DNA of 53,284 bases from RGIG4608 sp045635885 (GTDB lineage: Bacteria; Bacillota; Clostridia; Oscillospirales; CAG-272): positions 1-53,284 of the forward strand of contig JAZTWO010000047.1 of NCBI GenBank assembly GCA_045635885.1, given 5' to 3'. Positions within the stretch are counted from its first letter, which is position 1; each line of letters starts with the position of its first letter. Under the pieces are notes generated by a model, which was not told where the DNA came from, ran no database searches, and saw nothing but the letters and a program-made list of their open reading frames with translations. The position numbers were made by a program, and so were the translations under genes. Below are positions 25,604 through 33,026 of this stretch, piece by piece.

Positions 25604-26380
25604 CTATGAAAACTGTTTTCTCATTCGTTCAAGTGCGCCTTTTTCAAGTCGAGAAACCTGTGCCTGCGAAATTCCAATCTCCTGTGCAATCTCCATTTGG
25701 GTTTTGTTTTTAAAAAATCGCATATTAATTATTTGTCGCTCCCTATCATTCAAAACCTTAAGTGCATCTGCAAGTGCAATGCTTTCAAGCCATTTTTCAT
25801 CACGGGAAGTTAAATCACTAAGTTGATCTATAACGTATATCGAGTCGCCATTATCTGTATATACTGGTTCATATAGAGATATTGGAGCAACTATCGCCTC
25901 CATTGCCTGAACAACTGCTTCTTTTTCCTGTCCTATTTTCTTGGCGATTTGCTCAACAGTTGGCTCAATTGAATTGTCTCTTGTTAGTTCTTCTCTTGCA
26001 TTAAGCGCTTGATAGGCAAGATCACGCATAGATCTGCTAATTCTAATGCTATTATTATCCCTTAAATATCTTCTGATTTCGCCAATTATCATAGGGACTG
26101 CATAAGTTGAAAATTTTACATCCAAATTAATATTAAAATTATCAACCGCCTTGATTAACCCAACGCAACCCACTTGAAATAAGTCATCTACATTATCGCT
26201 CCTATTGGTAAATCTTTGAATAACACTCAGCACAAGACGCAAATTTCCGTAAATCAATTCTTCTCTTGCCGCAACATCTCCCGCCTTGCTTTTAATTAAC
26301 AATTCTCTTTTTTTATCGTCACTCAAAACTGAAAGCTTTGAGGTATTCACACCGCAAATTTCAACCTTATTGTAATACAT
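25604..26380 (-). CDS. sigG: Sporulation sigma factor G
   Basis: Sigma-G drives late forespore gene expression. The N-terminus (NKVEICGVNTSKLSVL) is the sigma-G signature, including the segment implicated in anti-sigma control. Region 2 (ELIYGNLRLVLSVIQRFTNR, DDLFQVGCVGLIKAVDNF, KFSTYAVPMIIGEIRRYLRDNN), region 3 and region 4 (MRFFKNKTQMEIAQEIGISQAQVSRLEKGAL) follow. At 258 residues it is full length. I choose ATG 26380; the in-frame GTG at 26392 has no better site. It is followed by a cysteine-rich gene. No sigE or spoIIG protease gene precedes it here, unlike the B. subtilis cluster. Confidence 0.94.
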   Translation of the reverse strand: MYYNKVEICGVNTSKLSVLSDDKKRELLIKSKAGDVAAREELIYGNLRLVLSVIQRFTNRSDNVDDLFQVGCVGLIKAVDNFNINLDVKFSTYAVPMIIGEIRRYLRDNNSIRISRSMRDLAYQALNAREELTRDNSIEPTVEQIAKKIGQEKEAVVQAMEAIVAPISLYEPVYTDNGDSIYVIDQLSDLTSRDEKWLESIALADALKVLNDRERQIINMRFFKNKTQMEIAQEIGISQAQVSRLEKGALERMRKQFS

Positions 26381-26473
26381 ATCAATCCCCACAAAATCAT
26401 TTTTATATGAAAAGTATTGACTTTTATCTTAGTAAATTATTCATATCAATAGTGGGTAAAATATGGAATAAAC

Positions 26474-26505
26474 AAAGAAACGGTCGATATTTAGACCGTT
26501 TCTTT
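26474..26505. terminator. Terminator after the trmK-M28 operon
   Basis: The stem AAAGAAACGGTC / GACCGTTTCTTT with an 8-base loop lies just past the M28 peptidase stop (minus strand). T-rich flanks are present on both sides. Confidence 0.85.
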
Positions 26506-26512
26506 TTAAGTT

Positions 26513-27439
26513 TTACATTTTTCTAATAAATTCACAGGTGTTTTGCGCCAAAAATTCAATATTTGCGTTATTGGCAACAACATCCTTGTTTGTGTGTATG
26601 TAAGGGGTGTATAACAAACCATTTTTTAGTTGTTTACACGCCACGCAAGCAACACCCTTGGGAAAGTTTTTGTGGTCTGAATTTGATTGTGCTTGCTTGT
26701 GAGTAAGAAATTCAAGATTGAACTGAGAATTTGTATTAAATGAATTCTCAAGTAATTTATATTCTTCAGAATCAATAGCATCCTTTTGAGCAATGAAAAT
26801 AACGTTGTTTCCATTACCAACACAGTCAAAATTCAACAAAAACTTGTTATACATTTCGTTTTTATGGTCATTATAATATGCTTTTGACCCCTTTTTGCCC
26901 TTTTCTTCATTATCAAAAAGAATAAACGCAACATCCTTCAATTCTTCATTTGAAAGCCCCTCAATAATACTCAATACAGTAGCCACACCAGAGGTATTAT
27001 CATTGAAATTATGCTTATTTTTAACTCCTCTCATAATTCCAAAGAACAAACCGTAATAAGCCACCCAAAATGACAAAGCATATGCCCTTGTATCATTAAA
27101 AATAACAGTTCCAACAAGAAAAGCAAAAGCAAATGACACCACAAGCAAGAAAATAACGGGCACAAATTGGTATGCATAGAATACCAAACTGTTTTTTGGA
27201 ATCATAATGTTGGCAAAAATTGAACGTGCAGGTGTATCATAATGCGCAGTAAATACTGCCTTAGCACTTGTTGGGTCGCCAATAACAATATTGTTATTTT
27301 TGCCGTTTTTAGTAAGCTCAACTTTAACGTCAATTCCCTTTTTCTCTAATGTTTCTTTTATGTAGTTTCTAAATTTTTGCTTTTCTAAATCAGTTTTTCG
27401 TGAAGGATAATTTTGATTAATATAGTCCAAATATGTCAT
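26513..27439 (-). CDS. M28-family zinc peptidase with an internal membrane insertion
   Basis: A 308-residue M28 aminopeptidase-like protein. The five metal ligands are visible in order: AHYDTPA (His), NDNTSGVA (Asp), FDNEEKGKKGS (Glu), NFDCVG (Asp) and YIHTNKD (His). Between the first and second ligand (about 80-140) two hydrophobic stretches (VFYAYQFVPVIFLLVVSFAFAF and AYALSFWVAYYGLFFG) suggest a membrane hairpin inserted in the catalytic domain. No signal peptide is seen. It is the last gene of the trmK operon, 2 bases after rlmD. The substrate is unknown. Confidence 0.85.
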   Translation of the reverse strand: MTYLDYINQNYPSRKTDLEKQKFRNYIKETLEKKGIDVKVELTKNGKNNNIVIGDPTSAKAVFTAHYDTPARSIFANIMIPKNSLVFYAYQFVPVIFLLVVSFAFAFLVGTVIFNDTRAYALSFWVAYYGLFFGIMRGVKNKHNFNDNTSGVATVLSIIEGLSNEELKDVAFILFDNEEKGKKGSKAYYNDHKNEMYNKFLLNFDCVGNGNNVIFIAQKDAIDSEEYKLLENSFNTNSQFNLEFLTHKQAQSNSDHKNFPKGVACVACKQLKNGLLYTPYIHTNKDVVANNANIEFLAQNTCEFIRKM

Positions 27440-27441
27440 AA

Positions 27442-28827
27442 CTATACCCTTTCAATACACACTACGTTTTCAATATGCCCTGTTCTTGGGAACATATCAA
27501 CTGGGTCAACTTGCCCTATGCTATATCCAAGATTTGAGAACATTTTGCAATCACGAGCAAGCGTATCTGCGTCACAAGAAACGTAAACTATGCGTTTTAT
27601 ATCACGTTTTGAAAGGAATTCTATAACCTCAGGGGTGCAGCCCTTTCTCGGTGGATCAAGTATTACTACGTCGGGATTAAGTTTACCGTGCTGCGCTTCA
27701 ACTGATGAAAACAAGCTCTCAATATCCTTCGCATCGCCCGCGTAAAATTTAGAATTTTCAAATCCATTGATTTGAGCATTTATTTTGGCACATTCAACCG
27801 CGCCTTCAACTATTTCAACGCCAACAATTTCCTTCGCTACATCTGACATTGATAGACCAATAGTACCCGTGCCACAATACATATCAACAAGTGAAATTTT
27901 TTTGTCAAATCCGATTTTTGCCTTTTCCTTGGCAAGTCCGTAAAGAATTTCTGCGCCATCGTGATTTACCTGATAGAACGACTCGGGAGTTATGCGGAAA
28001 CGAACTCCGCACAAAATGTCCTCAATATATCTTTCACCAAAAATCACCCTGTATTTATCGCCAAGAACAACGTTAGTGTTCTTAGTATTGCTATTAATCT
28101 GAATGCTTGAAATGCAATTGTATTTTTCGTTGATAAACTCTACAAATTTATTTTCGCTGGGCATTTTATCCCCGTTGATAACAATGCAAAGCATAATTTG
28201 ACCTGTTTTCTCGCCAATTCTTATATAAAGATGGCGAAGCAATCCCTTGCCTGTTTCTTCGTTATATACAGTAAAGTTATTTGCGTTGGCAAAATCACAA
28301 ACATCACGCAAAATTTCACCAAAAATCTTGGGTTGAAGCGCACAGTCAAATGCAGGCACAACATTATGAGTTTTAGAGGCATAAAAGCCGGCAACAATGC
28401 CATTTTTAGTCATTGCAAATGGATATTGTGCCTTATTTCTGTATGATTTTGTGTTATTGGTGCTATGCACGTCATTGATAATTACTTCGGGCAATCCTGC
28501 CTTGATAAATGCGTGCCTTACATAGCTTTTTTTGATGTCTTTTTCGTGTTCATAGGTGATATGTCGATAAACACATCCGCCACAGCTTTCACTTGCCATA
28601 CAAAAGCATTCGTTGTCACGATAAACAGAGGGTAAAATTATCTCTTCAAGTCGAGCTACCGCAAAATTAGTATTTACCTTGATGATTTTCGCCTTTATTT
28701 TATCACCTGTTACAGCCCCACGAACAAAAACAACTCGTCCATCTTCAAGATGTGCAACACCTGCACCAAGATTGTTAATATCCTCAATGCAAAGTTCAAC
28801 AACATCATTCTTTTTAATATTAGACAT
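27442..28827 (-). CDS. 23S rRNA (uracil-C5)-methyltransferase, RlmD/TrmA family
   Basis: A 461-residue RumA-type SAM enzyme, methylating uracil C5 in 23S rRNA (or tRNA). An N-terminal TRAM domain (about 1-60: NDVVELCIEDINNLGAGVAHLEDGRVVFVRGAVTGD) is followed by iron-sulphur cysteines (CFCMASESCGGC), the Rossmann core (DMYCGTGTIGLSMS), the motif DPPRKGC with the catalytic Cys, and VYVSCDADTLARD. The start is chosen at ATG 28827, which overlaps the stop of the upstream phosphoesterase-like gene by 8 bases, implying coupling; an in-frame start further upstream lies inside that gene. U1939 or U747/U1939 specificity cannot be told apart. Confidence 0.92.
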   Translation of the reverse strand: MSNIKKNDVVELCIEDINNLGAGVAHLEDGRVVFVRGAVTGDKIKAKIIKVNTNFAVARLEEIILPSVYRDNECFCMASESCGGCVYRHITYEHEKDIKKSYVRHAFIKAGLPEVIINDVHSTNNTKSYRNKAQYPFAMTKNGIVAGFYASKTHNVVPAFDCALQPKIFGEILRDVCDFANANNFTVYNEETGKGLLRHLYIRIGEKTGQIMLCIVINGDKMPSENKFVEFINEKYNCISSIQINSNTKNTNVVLGDKYRVIFGERYIEDILCGVRFRITPESFYQVNHDGAEILYGLAKEKAKIGFDKKISLVDMYCGTGTIGLSMSDVAKEIVGVEIVEGAVECAKINAQINGFENSKFYAGDAKDIESLFSSVEAQHGKLNPDVVILDPPRKGCTPEVIEFLSKRDIKRIVYVSCDADTLARDCKMFSNLGYSIGQVDPVDMFPRTGHIENVVCIERV

Positions 28828-29512
28828 AGTATTCTTCGTTAGTTTCAAGGCAAACGCACACAACGTCGTCATTTTCACTCATATCACAAGCAAGTGCAAT
28901 ATTATTGTTTTTGGCACTAACCTTGCCTTGACGTCCTGCAGGAGTATGCTCGTAATCAAGGTATCCAACAACCATGATTTCATTATCAAAATAGGTTTTG
29001 TCAATATCAAGATAACCGTTTATAAAGTCATCAAGCTGATAATCATAAAGATCTGTGTTTATATCAAAATTATTAATTCCACGGCAAGTAAGAACAAAAT
29101 CCTTGCCATTTTTCAATGATACCTCTTCAAATACCGGGAGGTCGGAAAGATAATCTAAAAATCCTTCTTTAGCATCTGCATCTGCGTTCTTAAATGCTTC
29201 AAGAGTTGCCTGACCACCATTCTGCGCCCATTCAATCAACTCTTTTGAAAAGCTAATAGAAGGTGCGCCCCCTTCTTTAATAATTCTATCAAATTCGGAA
29301 AGTAATAAATATGCCTTGTAATCGTGGTCACCAAGCACAGAATAAACATTATATCTTGTGCTAAGATCGTTAACAAGTTCAATTGACTGTTCACCAAAGT
29401 CAACAATATTGCCAAGAATATAGAGGTTATCGTGCTCTTTAAGATTTATTTTGCTAATAAGCTTTTCAAACTTATCAAGTCTGCCATAAAGATTTGATAC
29501 AACAAATGTCAT
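28820..29512 (-). CDS. PPP-type phosphatase homologue with degenerate active site
   Basis: A 230-residue protein with the PPP Ser/Thr-phosphatase layout but altered motifs. GDxHG is replaced by SNLYG (residues 6-10), GDxVDRG by GNIVDFG (34-40) and GNHE by GDHD (61-64); downstream, HAG reads CRG (143-145) and the GHT segment reads GYL (183-185). The neighbouring WAQNGGQATLEAF (95-107) matches the family's W-xx-NGG-AT pattern, so the homology is secure. Most metal ligands are lost, so phosphatase activity is doubtful; it may bind a phosphorylated partner or RNA. It lies in a tight operon: 10 bases after nif3, overlapping rlmD by 8 bases. Confidence 0.82.
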   Translation of the reverse strand: MTFVVSNLYGRLDKFEKLISKINLKEHDNLYILGNIVDFGEQSIELVNDLSTRYNVYSVLGDHDYKAYLLLSEFDRIIKEGGAPSISFSKELIEWAQNGGQATLEAFKNADADAKEGFLDYLSDLPVFEEVSLKNGKDFVLTCRGINNFDINTDLYDYQLDDFINGYLDIDKTYFDNEIMVVGYLDYEHTPAGRQGKVSAKNNNIALACDMSENDDVVCVCLETNEEYYV

Positions 29513-29522
29513 AGTTTTCTCC

Positions 29523-30290
29523 TTAAATCTGATTAATTATATTTGTCTGATAATATCCGCATTCAATGGATGAATCTGCTTCAAGCACGAATTTTGCAAG
29601 ATTTTTAAGTGAAGGATTTTCAGTAAAATAATGTCCTGCCTCAACAAGATTAATGCGATAATCATTGCAATCTGTAAGGTTGTGATAACCAATTTCCCCT
29701 GAAAGATATGTGTCGGCACCTGCGTTTTGTGCATCTCTAATGTAACCGCCACCACCGCCGCCAAGAACTGCAAGGCGACGAACTTTGCCTGTGTGAGAAG
29801 CAAAGTTAAGATGATCGCATCCAAGCTTTTCTTTCACAAGAGCAACAAAAGCTTCAAGTGTCATCTCATCTTTAAGAGTGCCAATTCTCATCATTTCAAG
29901 ACCGTCGCAAACAACCTTTTCAACGTCGCACAAACCAAAAATTTCTGCCAATGCGTCATTAACACCACCGTCAACTGTGTCAAATCGAGTGTGGAATGAC
30001 ATAACAGAAACATCATTTTTAATCAATTTGATAATTCTTGCAGGAATGCCAAAATCACCTGAAACGCTTTTTACGCCCTTAAAAATAAGCGGATGATGTG
30101 AAATTATAAGATCATATCCATTTTCAATAGCAAAATCAATAGCTTCGGGAGTTACATCCATACAAAAAAGTATCTTTTTAACTTCTCTATTTCCATCCGG
30201 ACAACACATAAGTCCATCATTATCCCAAGTGCAAGAAAGCTCTCTTGGAATTCGTTCATTCATATATTTATTAAGCTCATATACTGTCAT
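29523..30290 (-). CDS. Nif3-like dinuclear metal-centre protein
   Basis: A 255-residue Nif3/YqfO protein (short form, without the PII-like insertion). Metal-binding motifs are visible: LIISHHPLIFKG, SFHTRFDTVDGGVNDALAE and the C-terminal EAGHYFTE. The family forms toroidal hexamers; it is annotated as GTP cyclohydrolase type 2-like but its physiological function is uncertain. It follows trmK by 4 bases, the usual trmK-nif3 pair of Firmicutes, and is followed by the PPP-like gene at 10 bases. In SFHTRFD the middle Arg replaces the usual Asn/Leu pattern; this is not a ligand. Confidence 0.93.
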   Translation of the reverse strand: MTVYELNKYMNERIPRELSCTWDNDGLMCCPDGNREVKKILFCMDVTPEAIDFAIENGYDLIISHHPLIFKGVKSVSGDFGIPARIIKLIKNDVSVMSFHTRFDTVDGGVNDALAEIFGLCDVEKVVCDGLEMMRIGTLKDEMTLEAFVALVKEKLGCDHLNFASHTGKVRRLAVLGGGGGGYIRDAQNAGADTYLSGEIGYHNLTDCNDYRINLVEAGHYFTENPSLKNLAKFVLEADSSIECGYYQTNIINQI

Positions 30291-30294
30291 TTTA

Positions 30295-30978
30295 TTACCC
30301 CTCTATGTACTTATTAATATTTTCAAGCAATTTTGTTTCGTAAGAAATATCTTCGCCGCCATCTCGTTTGCCGGCAATTTTGCGCTCAAGCTTTTTCTTT
30401 GTAAGCTCCATACTTTCAATAAGAAGATCACTTTTCTCTTTCAAAATGCACTGACCAAAAGCATAAGTAAACGCATCATATTCACGAACAATTCCGTCAT
30501 AGCATGCGCAAATTGTTTGGTATATTTTACCCCTGTCCAAAGAAATTGTTTCGCCAAGAATATAAAACCCGTTTTTAGCAAGATATTCCCTTAATTTTTC
30601 GGGATGGGTCATAGGTTGAACAATCAATCTTTTCTCGCTGTCTTTAAGCCAAATTGCCTCGTCTATAATTTTGACAATAAGCTCACCACCCATGCCAAAA
30701 ATTGCAATATCATCAACGGATTCGGGATCTATTTTAGCAAGACCGTCACAAAGAATGGTTTTAATGTTTTCTTCAAATCCATATTTGTTAATATTTTCCT
30801 GCGCCTTATCAAGTGGACCTTGATTTATATCTGCGGCGATAGCGGAATTAACAATTCCTTCATTCACAAGATATATAGGCAAATATGCGTGGTCGGTGCC
30901 AATATCGGCAAACTTTTTGCCATTTCTTACAAAAGGAATTGCGGTTAATAATCTATCGTTAATTTTTATTTGTTCCAT
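30295..30978 (-). CDS. trmK: tRNA (adenine22-N1)-methyltransferase
   Basis: TrmK methylates N1 of A22 in tRNA with SAM. The 227-residue protein has the YqfN signature: RLLTAIPFVRNGKKFADIGTDHAYLPI (SAM site), AADINQGPLDKAQENI, IAIFGMGGELIVKII, and the PMTHPEKLREYLAKNGF segment, with a C-terminal helical coil. GGAG lies 8 bases before the ATG. It heads the operon trmK-nif3-PPP-like-rlmD-M28. Confidence 0.95.
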   Translation of the reverse strand: MEQIKINDRLLTAIPFVRNGKKFADIGTDHAYLPIYLVNEGIVNSAIAADINQGPLDKAQENINKYGFEENIKTILCDGLAKIDPESVDDIAIFGMGGELIVKIIDEAIWLKDSEKRLIVQPMTHPEKLREYLAKNGFYILGETISLDRGKIYQTICACYDGIVREYDAFTYAFGQCILKEKSDLLIESMELTKKKLERKIAGKRDGGEDISYETKLLENINKYIEG

Positions 30979-30994
30979 ATAATCTCCAAGAGCG

Positions 30995-31018
30995 AAAAGG
31001 GGCTAAAAAGCCCCTTTT
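30995..31018 (-). terminator. Hairpin between the DUF1858 gene and trmK
   Basis: The stem AAAAGGGGCT / AGCCCCTTTT with an AAAA loop, just after the DUF1858 stop on the minus strand. Only four T follow before G/C, so termination may be incomplete and trmK may be partly read through. Confidence 0.75.
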
Positions 31019-31021
31019 TGA

Positions 31022-31219
31022 TTAATTTCCAAGAAAAGCATTAATCTTTTCTACAAGCTTATCGGCATCTGTTCCGTGAACTGCACAAGCATCTGCAATG
31101 CATTCACCACGAGATGCAGGACAACCGAGGCAGTGCATTCCGATTTCAAAAAAGAACTGTGCTGTTTCAGGATTAAAATCAAGGATATCGCCAATAATGG
31201 ATTCTTTTGTAACTTTCAT
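31022..31219 (-). CDS. DUF1858 domain protein
   Basis: A 65-residue protein made of one DUF1858 domain: KESIIGDILDFNPETAQFFFEIGMHCLGCPASRGECI, with the C-xx-C and a third Cys. The fold is shared with the N-terminal part of ScdA/RIC iron-sulphur repair proteins, and stand-alone versions are common in anaerobes, where a role in Fe-S or nitrosative chemistry is suspected but unproven. A TTGACA-like promoter lies upstream. Confidence 0.9.
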   Translation of the reverse strand: MKVTKESIIGDILDFNPETAQFFFEIGMHCLGCPASRGECIADACAVHGTDADKLVEKINAFLGN

Positions 31220-31253
31220 ATTATTTTCTCCGTTCTTTTAGATATTACATTAA

Positions 31254-31283
31254 TATTATATAATATTTTAAAGCCCGTGTCAA
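31254..31283 (-). promoter_or_regulatory. Possible promoter of the DUF1858 gene
   Basis: Minus-strand perfect TTGACA (31283-31278), an 18-base spacer and a weak TAATAT (31259-31254). The AT-rich sequence gives alternative -10 registers. Confidence 0.45.
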
Positions 31284-31290
31284 TAAAGTT

Positions 31291-31740
31291 TTATAAAAAC
31301 TCCTTCATTTTTTCAATATTTCTCTCTTCAAAAGCGACAATTTCTTTAGCAAGTGACACAGATTTCTTACATTCGGGGCATTTTTCATAAATTGTGACCT
31401 TTTGCAAAAGGTCGGTAACGTCCATTGTTGAACCTTGAACCATCATTTCTGCCATATGACTTGTTGTACTATCCTGCATGGATTTCATTTCCATACCGAT
31501 TTTTGCACCGAGCTTTGCCACGGGGTTTGCTTCTTTGGGCTCAACGCCTTGTGAAACAAGCTCTTTTCTAACCTGCTGGGCATACTTTTCATACTGATCG
31601 AGTTGGTTAGTCATAAAGGTTTTCATATTGTCATCTTTGATTTTTGGAAGTAGATTTATAATGGAATCAGAGCCCATTTTTACGTTGGAATATATATCTT
31701 GCAAAAGCTCAGCATCTTTATTTTTTGAGGTGTTATTCAT
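31291..31740 (-). CDS. Small all-helical protein of unknown function
   Basis: A 149-residue, strongly helical protein. It starts AELLQDIYSNVKMGSDSIINLLPKIKD, has an amphipathic region KTFMTNQLDQYEKYAQQVRKEL, a methionine-rich stretch (KIGMEMKSMQDSTTSHMAEMMVQGSTMD) and a late C-xx-C (KCPECKK). I have seen this layout in clostridial hypothetical proteins; a ferritin-like four-helix bundle is a guess, since no clear E-x-x-H iron site is visible. The start, ATG 31740, has AAGGAG upstream; the longer ORF lacks one. It is transcribed away from the esterase, with overlapping -35 boxes. Confidence 0.75.
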   Translation of the reverse strand: MNNTSKNKDAELLQDIYSNVKMGSDSIINLLPKIKDDNMKTFMTNQLDQYEKYAQQVRKELVSQGVEPKEANPVAKLGAKIGMEMKSMQDSTTSHMAEMMVQGSTMDVTDLLQKVTIYEKCPECKKSVSLAKEIVAFEERNIEKMKEFL

Positions 31741-31782
31741 ATCGTTTCTCCTTTGTAATTTGGTGAAAATATTGTTGCCAAA

Positions 31783-31812
31783 ATTATAAGAATTATACTT
31801 AGATATTGACAA
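31783..31812 (-). promoter_or_regulatory. Predicted promoter of the helical protein
   Basis: Minus-strand TTGTCA (31812-31807), 18 bases, TATAAT (31788-31783). Its -35 box shares bases with the -35 of the plus-strand promoter, so only one polymerase can bind at a time. Confidence 0.6.
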
Positions 31813-31833
31813 AACGATAAAAAATGTTATAAT
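31806..31833 (+). promoter_or_regulatory. Consensus promoter of the esterase gene
   Basis: A perfect TTGACA (31806-31811), 16 bases, and an extended -10 TGT-TATAAT (31828-31833), about 20 bases before the start. Confidence 0.8.
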
Positions 31834-31853
31834 GAATTTAAAGAGGTGATTTT

Positions 31854-32630
31854 ATGAAAATTGAAGAATTGTACATCTTTCCACAAGATGAAAAAGCGCA
31901 TTTGATAACCTATATTAGAGACAATCCGCCCGAGATGGCGAACGAGCCGAGAGGGGCGATTTTGATATGTCCGGGTGGTGGGTATCAATGGACTTCTGAC
32001 CGTGAAAGTGAGCCGATTGCTTTACAATTTTTGGCACGTGGATATAATGTTTTTGTACTTAAATATTCAGTTGCAGAAATGGCAAAAAATCTCAATCCAT
32101 TGTACGAAATCGAACTTGCAATTAAGCATATCAGAGATAACGCAATCCCTTATAATATAAGGGCTGACAGGGTTTTTGCACTCGGCTTCTCTGCAGGTGG
32201 TCACGTTGCGCTTTCAAGCGGAACTTTAGCTCCCCAAGAAGCACGTCCAAACGGTATGATTTTGTGCTATCCTGTGGTTACTGCGGCATGTCCAACACAC
32301 ATGGGTTCACTGTATAATTTCTGCGGAACGGACACACCAACTGAGGAGCAAAAGCACCTGTTTTCGCTTGATTTACACGTGGATGAGGATACTCCGCCCG
32401 CATTTATTTGGCACACGGAAAACGATGATTCGGTGCCTGTTGAAAACTCAAAGAGATTGGCGGAGGCATTGGCAAGAAACGGTGTTAAGCACGAGCTTGT
32501 TTTGTTCCCCGACGGTCATCATGGCTTATCACTTGCGACGCACGAAACGTGCAAGGAAATACCCGAAAATGAGCCGCATCCCTGCTCTGTTTGGATTGAT
32601 TTAGCAGACAAATGGGTAAGAAATTTGTGA
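31854..32630 (+). CDS. Alpha/beta hydrolase, BD-FAE/acetyl-esterase type
   Basis: A 258-residue cytosolic serine hydrolase. The oxyanion loop CPGGGYQWTSDRESEPIA, the nucleophile elbow GFSAGGHVALSSG, the acid in WHTENDDSVPVENS and the catalytic His in PDGHHGLSLA are complete. Proteins of this kind remove acetyl or other small acyl groups, often from sugars; no carbohydrate-active gene is adjacent, so the substrate is open. It is a single-gene transcript with its own promoter and terminator. Confidence 0.85.
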   Translation: MKIEELYIFPQDEKAHLITYIRDNPPEMANEPRGAILICPGGGYQWTSDRESEPIALQFLARGYNVFVLKYSVAEMAKNLNPLYEIELAIKHIRDNAIPYNIRADRVFALGFSAGGHVALSSGTLAPQEARPNGMILCYPVVTAACPTHMGSLYNFCGTDTPTEEQKHLFSLDLHVDEDTPPAFIWHTENDDSVPVENSKRLAEALARNGVKHELVLFPDGHHGLSLATHETCKEIPENEPHPCSVWIDLADKWVRNL

Positions 32631-32667
32631 ACGGTTTATAAATAAAAACAAACAATTTGTTAACAAG

Positions 32668-32695
32668 AAAAACGGCGAGAAATCTCGCCGTTTTT
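32668..32695 (+). terminator. Terminator of the esterase gene
   Basis: The stem AAAAACGGCGAGA / TCTCGCCGTTTTT, with a two-base centre, is followed by a long T-rich run. Confidence 0.93.
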
Positions 32696-32713
32696 TGTTG
32701 TTTTTTTGTGATT

Positions 32714-32989
32714 TTATTCGGGTTTGTAGCCCCAAACGACAGGGCGATTGTAAGGATTCCAATCATCATTCCAACCTTTAGGTTGTGATTCTGCTTCGCA
32801 GTAAATGGTAAGTTTAGGACAAAACTCAAATGTATGATAACCAATGTTTGTAATAGAATCAGGGATTACGATACTAGCAAGAGATAAGCAACGAGAGAAT
32901 GCATATTTATCTATACTTACCACACTGTTAGGAATGATTATACTTGTTAGCGACTTACAACGAGAGAATGCGTAGTCAGATATATATGC
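32714..32989 (-). pseudogene. C-terminal remnant of a BspA-type leucine-rich-repeat surface protein
   Basis: In frame on the minus strand there are two full LRR_5 units (YAFSRCKSLTSIIIPNSV, YAFSRCLSLASIVIPDSI), a degraded third, and a tail TIYCEAESQPKGW-NPYNRPVVWGYKPE typical of gut-clostridial BspA-like proteins. It has about 91 residues, no start codon, no signal peptide and no ribosome-binding site. Its upstream end abuts the U tract of the M16C terminator (32997-33022). The longer ORF that continues upstream runs into the M16C gene in another frame and is not meaningful. It is most simply a 3' fragment left by a deletion or recombination. Confidence 0.8.
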
Positions 32990-32996
32990 AAAAAAG

Positions 32997-33022
32997 AAAG
33001 GCAGACCGCGTGGTCTGCCTTT
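32997..33022 (-). terminator. Terminator of the CyuA-like/M16C operon
   Basis: The stem AAAGGCAGACC / GGTCTGCCTTT with a 4-base loop is followed on the minus strand by TTTCTTTTTTGC, the junction with the LRR remnant. Confidence 0.92.
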
Positions 33023-33026
33023 GTTA

